Below are positions 21,505 through 29,678 of a DNA stretch of 33,486 nt, one piece after another. The stretch is from contig JANRBI010000292.1 in assembly GCA_030727625.1 (NCBI GenBank), positions 15,079 through 48,564 of the forward strand, written 5' to 3'. Under the pieces are notes generated by a model. It did no database searches and was not told where the DNA came from. It saw only the letters and a program-made list of their open reading frames with translations. Source of the stretch: Salibacteraceae bacterium. GTDB taxonomy: Bacteria; Bacteroidota; Bacteroidia; Flavobacteriales_G; Salibacteraceae. The translations under genes and the position numbers were made by a program. Positions within the stretch are counted from its first letter, which is position 1; every line of letters starts with the position of its first letter.

Positions 21505-22320
21505 CTATTTCCAGATGTTGGCTTCTTTCAAATGGATTTCGCCTTTAAAGAATAGGCGAGTGCTTCGCTCAAAACTCTCCGTGTAATCTGACACGTAAAA
21601 GTGATTTCGTGAGGTAGGTTTCTTTTGTGCGAGCAGGTTTTTTTGACCTAAAAGACGCTGTACATCTCGTGCAACAATTTCTGAACTGTCTATTACCTCA
21701 ACAGATTCTTTGTAGAAACTTTCTACTTCTTTTTTAATCAAAGGATAATGCGTACATCCTAAAACCAAAGCATCAATCTCGTCTAATTGATTTCGTGATA
21801 AGTAATCGAAGATGATGGTTTTCGAAATATTGTTGTTGAAGAAGCCTTCTTCAATCATTGGGCAGAGAAGAGGTGTAGCAGCACTTGCTACTAATAATTC
21901 TTCGTTTTCTTGTTTCAGTTTGCGTGGATATACACGGGAGTCTATAGTTCCTTTGGTGCCAATAATGCCCACTTTACCACTTTTGTAGTTTGCTGAAACA
22001 TACTTTACCATTGGGTCGATGACATTGGTGGCCAGAGCTTGGCTTCCGCACGTCTGCTTTACTATTCTAAACCCAACAGAACTCGCAGTATTACAAGCCA
22101 TCACAACCATTTTACAATGTTTCTCAATCAGAAATTCCGTGATTTTTTGTGAATAGCCTCTAATCGCTTTGGCGCTTTTGTCGCCATAAGGTAAGTGAGC
22201 CGTATCTCCAAAATAAACAATGCGCTCGTTTGGAAGTAGTTTATGAATGGCTGCTGCAACGGTTAAACCACCGATGCCTGAATCAAAAATTCCTATTGGG
22301 TTTCGTGCGTGTAGATTCAA
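21505..22320 (-). CDS. murI: Glutamate racemase
   Basis: IGIFDSGIGGLTVAAAI, VMACNTASSVG, LVLGCTHYPLI. Start is TTG at 22320. Confidence 0.95.
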   Translation of the reverse strand: MNLHARNPIGIFDSGIGGLTVAAAIHKLLPNERIVYFGDTAHLPYGDKSAKAIRGYSQKITEFLIEKHCKMVVMACNTASSVGFRIVKQTCGSQALATNVIDPMVKYVSANYKSGKVGIIGTKGTIDSRVYPRKLKQENEELLVASAATPLLCPMIEEGFFNNNISKTIIFDYLSRNQLDEIDALVLGCTHYPLIKKEVESFYKESVEVIDSSEIVARDVQRLLGQKNLLAQKKPTSRNHFYVSDYTESFERSTRLFFKGEIHLKEANIWK

Positions 22321-22331
22321 TTGGTGTAAAT

Positions 22332-22358
22332 AAAAAATCCCAACTCAAAGTTGGGATT
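22332..22358 (-). terminator. Intrinsic terminator between ompH/skp-2 and murI
   Basis: Minus strand AATCCCAACT-TTG-AGTTGGGATT plus U-run, ending 11 nt before the murI TTG. Confidence 0.85.
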
Positions 22359-22382
22359 AATTTAGTGAATATGTGATGAATC

Positions 22383-22892
22383 TTAAAGAATGCCAAGTTT
22401 TGTTTTTACCAAAGCAATGATATCATCGCTTTCAGGCTGATAAAGCAAAGCGCCTGCACTTACATCAAAAATGTAAGTAAAGTCATTTTCTTTTGCTACT
22501 TCTTCAATTGCTTTTCTTGCTTTGTCTAGAATTGGTTGATAAGCTTCACCTTCTTTTTTGGCAAGAGATTGTTGCGCGTTTTGCTGGAAAGTTTGGATTC
22601 TTTGGTCAAGCATTTGAATTTCTTCTGCTTTTGTTTGAGCAATAATTTCGCTCATAGTGGCTTCATTTTCCATGTAGTCGCTCACTTTCGTTTCACGTTC
22701 CGCCATCATGGTTTGAAGCTGCTTTTGAAGTTGCTTTCCAAATTCTTCAATTTGCTTATCAGCAGCGGCCTTTTCAGGCATTACTTCCAATAACTCTTGT
22801 GAGTTTATATGCCCAAATTTGTTCTTTACTTGAGCATTTGTTACACCAATTGTGGCTACTACTAAAAGAAGGGCTATTGCTAGTTTTTTCAT
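22383..22892 (-). CDS. OmpH/Skp family periplasmic chaperone
   Basis: Signal peptide, KFGHINSQELLEVMPEKAAADKQIEEF, coiled-coil middle, DFTYIFDVSAGALLYQ. Confidence 0.92.
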   Translation of the reverse strand: MKKLAIALLLVVATIGVTNAQVKNKFGHINSQELLEVMPEKAAADKQIEEFGKQLQKQLQTMMAERETKVSDYMENEATMSEIIAQTKAEEIQMLDQRIQTFQQNAQQSLAKKEGEAYQPILDKARKAIEEVAKENDFTYIFDVSAGALLYQPESDDIIALVKTKLGIL

Positions 22893-22925
22893 TTTCTTAT
22901 TTTTTGGATGTGCAAATAAAAGAGA

Positions 22926-23456
22926 TTATTCTGATTCAGGTGTAAAACCTAAACGTTGTAAAACTTCTTCACTTTGATCATACTTAGGGTTGGCATAAAT
23001 AAGTGCTGAGCTTGAAGCAGCCTTGTCAAATATTACAGCGTAGCTTTTTTGATCAGCCATCTTTTGTACGGCTTCAAAAACTGACTCTTGAATTGGTTTA
23101 ATGAGTTCTTGTCTCAACTTGAAAAGAGCACCGTCAACTCCAAATTTTTCTTTTTGAAAATCTTTTGCTTCTTTCTCTTTATTGATGATTTCATCTTCGC
23201 GATTCTTTTTCATTTCAGGAGTTAGCAGAACTTGTTCTGCTTTGTAAGCGGTATACATTTTTTCGATTTCAGCATATCGAGCCTCAATTTGCTTTTGCCA
23301 TTTTTCAGCTTGAGCATCTATTTCAGTTTGCGCTTCCTGATAAGCAGGAATTTGCTCTAAAATATAATCGGTGTCGATAAATGCATAGCGCTGAGCTTGT
23401 GTGTTTAGTGCAATCATAATAGCGATTGCGGCTAAAAAAATACTTTTTGATTTCAT
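22926..23456 (-). CDS. OmpH/Skp family periplasmic chaperone (second copy)
   Basis: MKSKSIFLAAIAIMIALNTQAQRYAFIDTDYILEQIPAYQEAQTEID. ATG at 23456; the track extension to 23699 is antisense to nothing and overlaps bamA in another frame. Confidence 0.92.
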   Translation of the reverse strand: MKSKSIFLAAIAIMIALNTQAQRYAFIDTDYILEQIPAYQEAQTEIDAQAEKWQKQIEARYAEIEKMYTAYKAEQVLLTPEMKKNREDEIINKEKEAKDFQKEKFGVDGALFKLRQELIKPIQESVFEAVQKMADQKSYAVIFDKAASSSALIYANPKYDQSEEVLQRLGFTPESE

Positions 23457-23469
23457 GTTTTTTTCAGTT

Positions 23470-26151
23470 TTATAATTGACCAAATTGATAACCAAGTGTA
23501 AAGTGGAACCAAGAACGTTTAAGATCAAGTCCGGTTGGAGAGTTTGGTTTTTCTTGCCATTCATCAATTTGGTAAGCCCAGTCCACACCCAATAATCCAA
23601 ACATTGGTAAGAACAATCTAATTCCAAGTCCTGCAGACTTATACACTTGAAGTGGGTTGTAGGTCCTAAAGTTTTCCCAACTGTTTCCTGCTTCTGCAAA
23701 CGCTAGGCCATAAATAGTGGCACTTGGGTTTAAGGAAAAAGGATAGCGTAACTCAGCAGTATATTTATTTATAAGCGTAGCTCCTGTTGAAGGTGAAAGT
23801 GCTCCGAAGCCATAACCACGCAGCGAGATGATTTCTCTGGAATCAAGCTGATTTAATCCTCCACCAGCGCCACCACTACCAAATGGGTCGCCACCAAGAT
23901 AGAAACGCTCAAAAGGAACTAAACCAACTTTTCTATTATATAAACCTACAGCGCCAAATCCAGCTTTGGTGTAAAGCACAAATTTGTTGAATATCTGGTT
24001 GTAAGAAGCTGCTGTAAATTTCCATTTGTTGTATTCTAGCCAGCTGAATTTTTGGCTTAATGAGGCTGCCTCATAGTCTTTCCCATTTACGAAAGAATAG
24101 GGTGGTGTCACCTGTAAACTAAAGGTTATGTCAGATCCAGCCTTTGGGAAAAGCGTTTGATCTAATGAATTTCTGTTTAATCGAAATTTCAAGTACAAGT
24201 TATTGGCCTTGCCAGTATTAATGAAGAAGAACTGATTGTAATTCTGTAAAGTATATCGTTGATAGCTGGCTTCAATGATTCCTGTAAAATAATTATCCGG
24301 CCATTTAAGTCGTTTTCCAAGTTGCACTGAAGCTCCAATCCTCTCAAAATACTGACGATTTGTATTGAAGAGACTTCCTAAATCACCAACATCCACATAC
24401 TTTCTTGCTCCATTCGAAAAGAATGAATAAAAGGTGCTTACTGTTAATGATGTTGGTTTTTTGCCTCCTAGCCATGGCTCTGTAAACGAAGCATTGAATG
24501 CTTGGTATTGGCGACCATTCGTGTTTACTTGCAAGCTCAATGTTTGTCCGTCACCAGCAGGTAAACCGCGCGTTTTCCTCATGTTGAAGAGATTCCTCGT
24601 TGAGAAATTATTGAACTGTACTCCAACAGTTGCGATCAATATTCCACCGCCATAGCCTCCTTGAAGCGTGAGCTGATCGTTTGGTTTTTCAGAAACTTGG
24701 TATTCAATATCAACTGTTCCTAAAGCTGGGTCAGGAGTAGGAATGACATTCATCCCTTCTGGATCAAAAAATCCCAGAACATTTAATTGACGTTGTGATC
24801 GAATAATATCTGCTCTGCTGAAAAGCTGTCCAGGTTTTGTTTGAAGTTCTCTTCTTATAACGTGATCGTTAGTCTTCGTGTTTCCTGAAATCGTGATATT
24901 GTTGATGCGCGCTTGCTCACCTTCATACATTCTTATTTCAAGATTTATGCTGTCTTCGCCAACTAATACTTCAATAGGTTCTAATTGAAAGAATAGATAG
25001 CCGTTGTCCATATATAATGAACTAATGTCAGTGCTGTTTTGATCCAAATAGAGTTTTTGCTCTAGTTTAACCGGGTCATAAACATCCCCTTTTTTAATCG
25101 CTAAAATTTTCGATAAAACATCACTTGTGTATTTGGTATTTCCAATCCACTTGATTTTATTGAAATAATAGCGGTGCCCTTCTTCTATTTCTAAATCGAT
25201 ATTTAACAGCGAAGTACCTGAAGAGTAAATGGAGTCTTTTATGATTCTGGCGTCTCTAAATCCTTTTTGATTGTATTTGCCAATCACAAGGTCTTTATCG
25301 GCCTTAAAGTTTGAGGCTAGGAATTTTGAGGTCTTGAACGTTCTTAATCTAAAGTGCTCAAAAGCATAAATTTTAGCAGCTTCAGGTATTGCTCTTCTGT
25401 TTCTGATTACATTTTTCAGCACAAATCTTCCAAGCGTATCAAGGTGAGCAAATGGTCTGAAATAGGATTTTTCTTTCGTTTCTTTTAACGATCGTTGAAT
25501 TTTATATTCTGAGAAAAACTCATTTCCATCTACGTTAATGCTCTTGATTTTTACTTTTTTGTTTTTCTCAATATTGATAGTGAGCATGATTCGATTAGGA
25601 AACATTTCGTCTTCCTTTTCGGTGATTGTAACTTCAATGTCATGAAAGCCTTTGTCTTTGTAAAAGTCATTCACCTTGTTTTTAGTAGCAATCACAAGAT
25701 TTTCGGTAACTATTTTTTCTTTATACAGATTAATTTTTTCACGTAGATCATCTGCCTCTGATTTTGTAGTTCCTACAAAATTGAATCGTGATAATCTAGA
25801 TCGTTCTTTGATTTTAATCACAAGAAAAACCTTGTTTCCTTCTACTTTTTCTGACAGTAACTGTACGTCACTAAACAAATCTTGTTTCCATAATTTGCGT
25901 ATTGCTTCAGCAGTTTTATCACCAGGAATTTCAATTTCTTCGCCAAGAGCTAAACCCGAGAGTAATTTAATTGCGCCAGCATCTAAATTGTTGGTCCCTT
26001 CTACTCTAAGTGAGGCAATTACATATTTGCGTGGAGCTGAAAATGAAAAGTCGGAGTCAGATCCTAGTCTTATTTGCGCATGTGCACTGGATGTAAATAG
26101 TGCAAAGCTTGCAGCAAGTACAAGGATTAATAGAGAGCTATAAAATTTCAT
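23470..26151 (-). CDS. bamA: Outer membrane protein assembly factor BamA
   Basis: 893 aa, signal peptide, multiple POTRA repeats, Omp85 barrel with GGDPFGSGG and SLRGYG motifs. Confidence 0.96.
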   Translation of the reverse strand: MKFYSSLLILVLAASFALFTSSAHAQIRLGSDSDFSFSAPRKYVIASLRVEGTNNLDAGAIKLLSGLALGEEIEIPGDKTAEAIRKLWKQDLFSDVQLLSEKVEGNKVFLVIKIKERSRLSRFNFVGTTKSEADDLREKINLYKEKIVTENLVIATKNKVNDFYKDKGFHDIEVTITEKEDEMFPNRIMLTINIEKNKKVKIKSINVDGNEFFSEYKIQRSLKETKEKSYFRPFAHLDTLGRFVLKNVIRNRRAIPEAAKIYAFEHFRLRTFKTSKFLASNFKADKDLVIGKYNQKGFRDARIIKDSIYSSGTSLLNIDLEIEEGHRYYFNKIKWIGNTKYTSDVLSKILAIKKGDVYDPVKLEQKLYLDQNSTDISSLYMDNGYLFFQLEPIEVLVGEDSINLEIRMYEGEQARINNITISGNTKTNDHVIRRELQTKPGQLFSRADIIRSQRQLNVLGFFDPEGMNVIPTPDPALGTVDIEYQVSEKPNDQLTLQGGYGGGILIATVGVQFNNFSTRNLFNMRKTRGLPAGDGQTLSLQVNTNGRQYQAFNASFTEPWLGGKKPTSLTVSTFYSFFSNGARKYVDVGDLGSLFNTNRQYFERIGASVQLGKRLKWPDNYFTGIIEASYQRYTLQNYNQFFFINTGKANNLYLKFRLNRNSLDQTLFPKAGSDITFSLQVTPPYSFVNGKDYEAASLSQKFSWLEYNKWKFTAASYNQIFNKFVLYTKAGFGAVGLYNRKVGLVPFERFYLGGDPFGSGGAGGGLNQLDSREIISLRGYGFGALSPSTGATLINKYTAELRYPFSLNPSATIYGLAFAEAGNSWENFRTYNPLQVYKSAGLGIRLFLPMFGLLGVDWAYQIDEWQEKPNSPTGLDLKRSWFHFTLGYQFGQL

Positions 26152-26897
26152 GAATTTACCTTAACCTGTTCACTTGTCATACCAAATCTTCTTTCGCGTC
26201 TTTGATAGTCGAGCACTGCTTTTATTAAATCTTCGCCTCTGAAATCTGGCCAAAGCTTTTCTAAAAAGAAAAGTTCGGCATAAGCCAATTGCCAAAGTAG
26301 AAAATTGCTAATTCGCATTTCTCCGCTTGTTCTAATCATTAACTCAGGATCAGGTAGGTTGCGCGTTGCAAGATAGGAACTGAAAGTAGACTCATTTATT
26401 GTGTCAACATCTAATTCACCACTTTTAACATCCAGCGCCATAGCCTTAGTGGCTTCCAAAATCTCCCAGCGAGAGCTGTAGCTCAGCGCTAAAACCAGAT
26501 CCATGTGGGTGTTATTTTTAGTAGCTTCAATACCTTTTTCCAGCTCTCTCTTAGTAGCGCTAGGTAAAGATTCTAGATCTCCGATAGCAGTAAGACGAAT
26601 GTTGTTTTTGTTGAGTGTTTTCACCTCTTTATTGATGGTAGATACAAGAAGCTCCATCAAGGCATTTACCTCAATTTTGGGTCTTTTCCAGTTTTCAGTA
26701 GAGAATGCATAAAGAGTTATAGCTTTAACGCCAATTCTAGCTGCAGTTTCGGTAGTATCTCTTACCGCATCAAGTGCATTTCTGTGGCCAAATATTCGTG
26801 CTTTGCCTAAACCTTTAGCCCAGCGACCATTGCCGTCCATTATTATGGCGATGTGTTTCGGGATATTACCTTTATCAAGTTGCGATTCTAGTTCCAT
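26148..26897 (-). CDS. uppS: Isoprenyl (undecaprenyl) diphosphate synthase
   Basis: IPKHIAIIMDGNGRWAKGLGKARIFGHRNALDAVRD; LYAFSTENWKRP; DPELMIRTSGEMRISNFLLWQLAYAELFF. 4-bp ATGA overlap with bamA. Confidence 0.97.
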   Translation of the reverse strand: MELESQLDKGNIPKHIAIIMDGNGRWAKGLGKARIFGHRNALDAVRDTTETAARIGVKAITLYAFSTENWKRPKIEVNALMELLVSTINKEVKTLNKNNIRLTAIGDLESLPSATKRELEKGIEATKNNTHMDLVLALSYSSRWEILEATKAMALDVKSGELDVDTINESTFSSYLATRNLPDPELMIRTSGEMRISNFLLWQLAYAELFFLEKLWPDFRGEDLIKAVLDYQRRERRFGMTSEQVKVNS

Positions 26898-26903
26898 AGG
26901 GCG

Positions 26904-26942
26904 AAAAAAAATTGTCTCACTTTAGGTAAAAGAGAGACAATT
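26904..26942 (-). terminator. Terminator/attenuator-like hairpin directly upstream of uppS
   Basis: Minus strand AATTGTCTC-N15-GAGACAATT followed by U-run, ending about 6 nt before the uppS ATG. Confidence 0.75.
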
Positions 26943-26947
26943 GGGTG

Positions 26948-26955
26948 CGAAGATA
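26948..26955 (-). promoter_or_regulatory. Putative -7 box (TATCTTCG) upstream of the uppS hairpin
   Basis: Same octamer as the rplM promoter; no clear -33 box. Confidence 0.35.
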
Positions 26956-26957
26956 CA

Positions 26958-27767
26958 TCAAATCCTTAGATGCTTGCATGAGCCTTTCTTTGGTCCGATT
27001 CTTATTGCGAGTGTGATTTTAACGATTGAATACCAGTCTTTTGATCTTGCATTTCCGCGTTGCGTTCCCCAGTTACTTCCATCTGGTCCCGATTGCTGTA
27101 AACTTCTGTCAGAAAGATTCTCTGCCAAACCCGTTAAGTCACCAGCTTTTGGATACATGTCGCTTACATCATCAATGTAATCGGAGAATGTTTTACGCAT
27201 TCCCCAATCTGTGGAAACTAAAATGCGATCAGAAAGTGCTAGTTTAAAGCCAAGTCCAAATGGAATACTCACATTAGTGCGAGAGTAGCTTTTGCCTTCG
27301 GTTTGTAATGAATGAAGTTTGTAAACGTTTCCTTCTATAGTAGTTTCTGGATCAAAACGAAAAACGCCTAGGCCGATAAACGTGTAAGGACTAAACCTAT
27401 ACTTCGGGATCAATGCATCAAATTCAAGAAAGTTAAATTCGATCATTCCAGCGCCTTCGTAGAGTTTGGATTTGAAGTTTAAATTTCGTTGAAGTTGAAA
27501 TGTATTTTCACTTAAAGCATCGTCAGCGCTTAGTTCACCATAGTTGCCTTCAAAGCGAAGTGCCCAACGTTGATTTAAATTTCTTCTAAGGTTTAGACCA
27601 TACATTTTATGCATATAGTCTTGGCCAAATATTTTAGTTGAGTTTAGGTCTCCATTATACCAAGACCAGCCCACACTTCCACCAATTTCCCAATCAGTTT
27701 GCCCTGATTTTTGGCTAAAAGTGCAAGTAGAAATGAGCATGGTACATGCAAAAAACAGGAGTTTCAT
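26958..27767 (-). CDS. DUF6089/PorG-like outer membrane protein (copy 2)
   Basis: Signal peptide MKLLFFACTMLISTCTFSQ; WEIGGSVGWSWYNGDLN...GLGFKLALSDRILVSTDWGMRKTFSDYIDDVS. The track ORF starts at 27788. Confidence 0.82.
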   Translation of the reverse strand: MKLLFFACTMLISTCTFSQKSGQTDWEIGGSVGWSWYNGDLNSTKIFGQDYMHKMYGLNLRRNLNQRWALRFEGNYGELSADDALSENTFQLQRNLNFKSKLYEGAGMIEFNFLEFDALIPKYRFSPYTFIGLGVFRFDPETTIEGNVYKLHSLQTEGKSYSRTNVSIPFGLGFKLALSDRILVSTDWGMRKTFSDYIDDVSDMYPKAGDLTGLAENLSDRSLQQSGPDGSNWGTQRGNARSKDWYSIVKITLAIRIGPKKGSCKHLRI

Positions 27768-27802
27768 GCGCCATAAACGTATTTTCAATTGAATTCTTGT
27801 GA

Positions 27803-28735
27803 TTAGAATTTTGGTCTGTTTGATTTTTTCGAAACGAACTTATAGTTAAGTCCAATTATCGCAAACATGTAAGTATCGTTCGTAGTTCTGTCTCCCCTTT
27901 GTTGTGAACTTCCAGAAGGATCTGTTCCTCCTACATATACATCACCAACTCGTATTCTCGGATTGGAGAAATAGGCTGCGGCATCTCCTTTTTCTGTTCC
28001 AATACCGCCATTCGCATTGGCAATTTCAGTTGGATCATAATAGGACGCACTTGTGTCATCTAAATAATCGGTGAATGTAAACCTGAAATCGTATTCGAAA
28101 GATAGTGAGAGATTTTTGCTCAGGCTGAACTTAGCGCCAATGCCCATAGGTATGCAAACACTGAAGCGGCTGTAAATATCTTCTCTTCCAGCGAAACCTT
28201 GCCCCTCTGTTCTCATTGGTCTTAGGCTGTAGCGATTTCCGTTATAAGAGCCACGTGGGTTATAATAAAACGCTCCAACGCCTCCAACTACATAAGCACT
28301 TAATGAAGATCCAAGTGCACCTCTGATACCTGTTACTTTGTATCTGTTGGTAAACTTTTCTCTGATAAAGTATAATTCACCTACAGTAGTTAGCTCAAAA
28401 ACAGGAGTTGAAACTATAATGTTCCTGCTTTGTCTGAATAGATCTTTTGACAGTGCATCTGACCCGTGTAGTTGCGCATACGCAAGGTTGATTCGTCCAC
28501 TTAAAACTTCATTTAGTTTATATCTATATCCACCGGCAAGAGCATATCTACTGGCTTTCCCATTAAAATCAAAAAATAAATCTTGGGCTTCCTCGGCACC
28601 ACCGCCAAGTTCTGTAAGCATAGAGGTTGCACCTAGGCCAAACCAAGCTTCATGTCTATATCTTTTCCCGCGCTGAGCATTAGAGATAGAGGCAAAAAGC
28701 AATAGTGTAGAAGTGAGTAGGATGAGTTTTCTCAT
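27803..28735 (-). CDS. DUF6089/PorG-like outer membrane protein (copy 1)
   Basis: Signal peptide; GLGATSMLTELGGG...IPMGIGAKFSLSKNLSLSFEYDFRFTFTDYLDDTSASYYDP. Confidence 0.85.
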   Translation of the reverse strand: MRKLILLTSTLLLFASISNAQRGKRYRHEAWFGLGATSMLTELGGGAEEAQDLFFDFNGKASRYALAGGYRYKLNEVLSGRINLAYAQLHGSDALSKDLFRQSRNIIVSTPVFELTTVGELYFIREKFTNRYKVTGIRGALGSSLSAYVVGGVGAFYYNPRGSYNGNRYSLRPMRTEGQGFAGREDIYSRFSVCIPMGIGAKFSLSKNLSLSFEYDFRFTFTDYLDDTSASYYDPTEIANANGGIGTEKGDAAAYFSNPRIRVGDVYVGGTDPSGSSQQRGDRTTNDTYMFAIIGLNYKFVSKKSNRPKF

Positions 28736-28760
28736 AGTCGCTTGGGGGGCTATTTCGGTG

Positions 28761-28789
28761 CAAATATAATACTTAGGTTTTAGCTCAAA
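28761..28789 (-). promoter_or_regulatory. Promoter TTTG-N17-TATATTTG for the DUF6089 gene pair
   Basis: Minus-strand TTTG (28789-28786), 17-nt spacer, TATATTTG (28768-28761); full match to the Flavobacterium-type promoter consensus. Confidence 0.7.
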
Positions 28790-28796
28790 ATTTTAA

Positions 28797-29678
28797 TTAG
28801 TTCCGCTTGTCATAACCCCAGTGTAGCTTGTTTCTGAGTGTTTTTAAAAAGCTGTGATTTTTAAGTCTTATGAGATTAATTTCAAATTCACTTTTACTAA
28901 CGGTCAATACCACGTTTTCAGAGATTGTTTCGCTCCGCGAATCAAGTGATACTAAAAAGTGTTCGCTTCTACCTTCTACTTTTAAAGTAATTACACTTTC
29001 ATCAGAGATTAGGACAGATCTTACATTCAGATTATGCGGAGCAACAGGCGTTATGATTATGTTTCCTGAGTTTGGTAAAATGATGGGGCCGCCACAACTC
29101 AGGCTATAAGCAGTAGATCCTGTCGGTGTTGCTATGATAAGTCCATCGGCCCAGTAAGTATTTAGTAGCTTGCCATTCACATATGCATGAATGGTAATCA
29201 TAGATTGGGTTTCTTTCTTGTGAACTGTTAGTTCATTCAGTGCAAAATTTTCATCGCCAAACAATTCGTAGTCCGTTTCTACTTTAAGTAATTGTCGCTT
29301 ATCAAGCATGAAACTACCGCTGAGCACTTGTGCCAAAGCTTCTTCCATGTGGTTAAGGTCAATACTTGATAAAAAACCGAGTCTACCGGTGTTCATTCCC
29401 AAAACGGGAAGTCCAGAATCTTTGATAAATGTAGTGGCGTCAAGCATGGTTCCGTCACCACCAATACTTAGCATTAATTCAAATTTTGATGCATCGAAAG
29501 AGGCTTTGTCAAATGTTCCGATTTCACCTTTTAGTTCAAATCTGCTTTCGATCAATTTTTTAAACGGTGCGAAAACACAAAGTTTTGCATCATTTGAAAT
29601 TAGGTAATCAAAAAAACGCGCGATTATATTATCGTACTCTTCAGAAAATTCTCTTCCGTAAATCGCGATTGTTTTCAT
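28797..29678 (-). CDS. nadK: NAD kinase
   Basis: LMLSIGGDGTMLDATTFI; LGMNTGRLGFLSSI; GLIIATPTGSTAYSLSCGGPII. Confidence 0.97.
   Translation of the reverse strand: MKTIAIYGREFSEEYDNIIARFFDYLISNDAKLCVFAPFKKLIESRFELKGEIGTFDKASFDASKFELMLSIGGDGTMLDATTFIKDSGLPVLGMNTGRLGFLSSIDLNHMEEALAQVLSGSFMLDKRQLLKVETDYELFGDENFALNELTVHKKETQSMITIHAYVNGKLLNTYWADGLIIATPTGSTAYSLSCGGPIILPNSGNIIITPVAPHNLNVRSVLISDESVITLKVEGRSEHFLVSLDSRSETISENVVLTVSKSEFEINLIRLKNHSFLKTLRNKLHWGYDKRN

Noticed and set aside
22383-23456. Duplicate OmpH/Skp genes as a novel tandem expansion
   Set aside because: Two adjacent OmpH-family genes after bamA are common in Bacteroidota, so not reported as novel.
23457-23699. N-terminal extension of the first OmpH/Skp ORF into bamA
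   Set aside because: A good signal peptide begins at MKSKSIFLAAIAIM (23456); the extension overlaps bamA coding sequence in another frame.
25676-26143. 155-aa plus-strand ORF antisense to bamA
   Set aside because: Shadow ORF inside a clearly coding BamA N-terminus; low-complexity composition and no recognisable domain.
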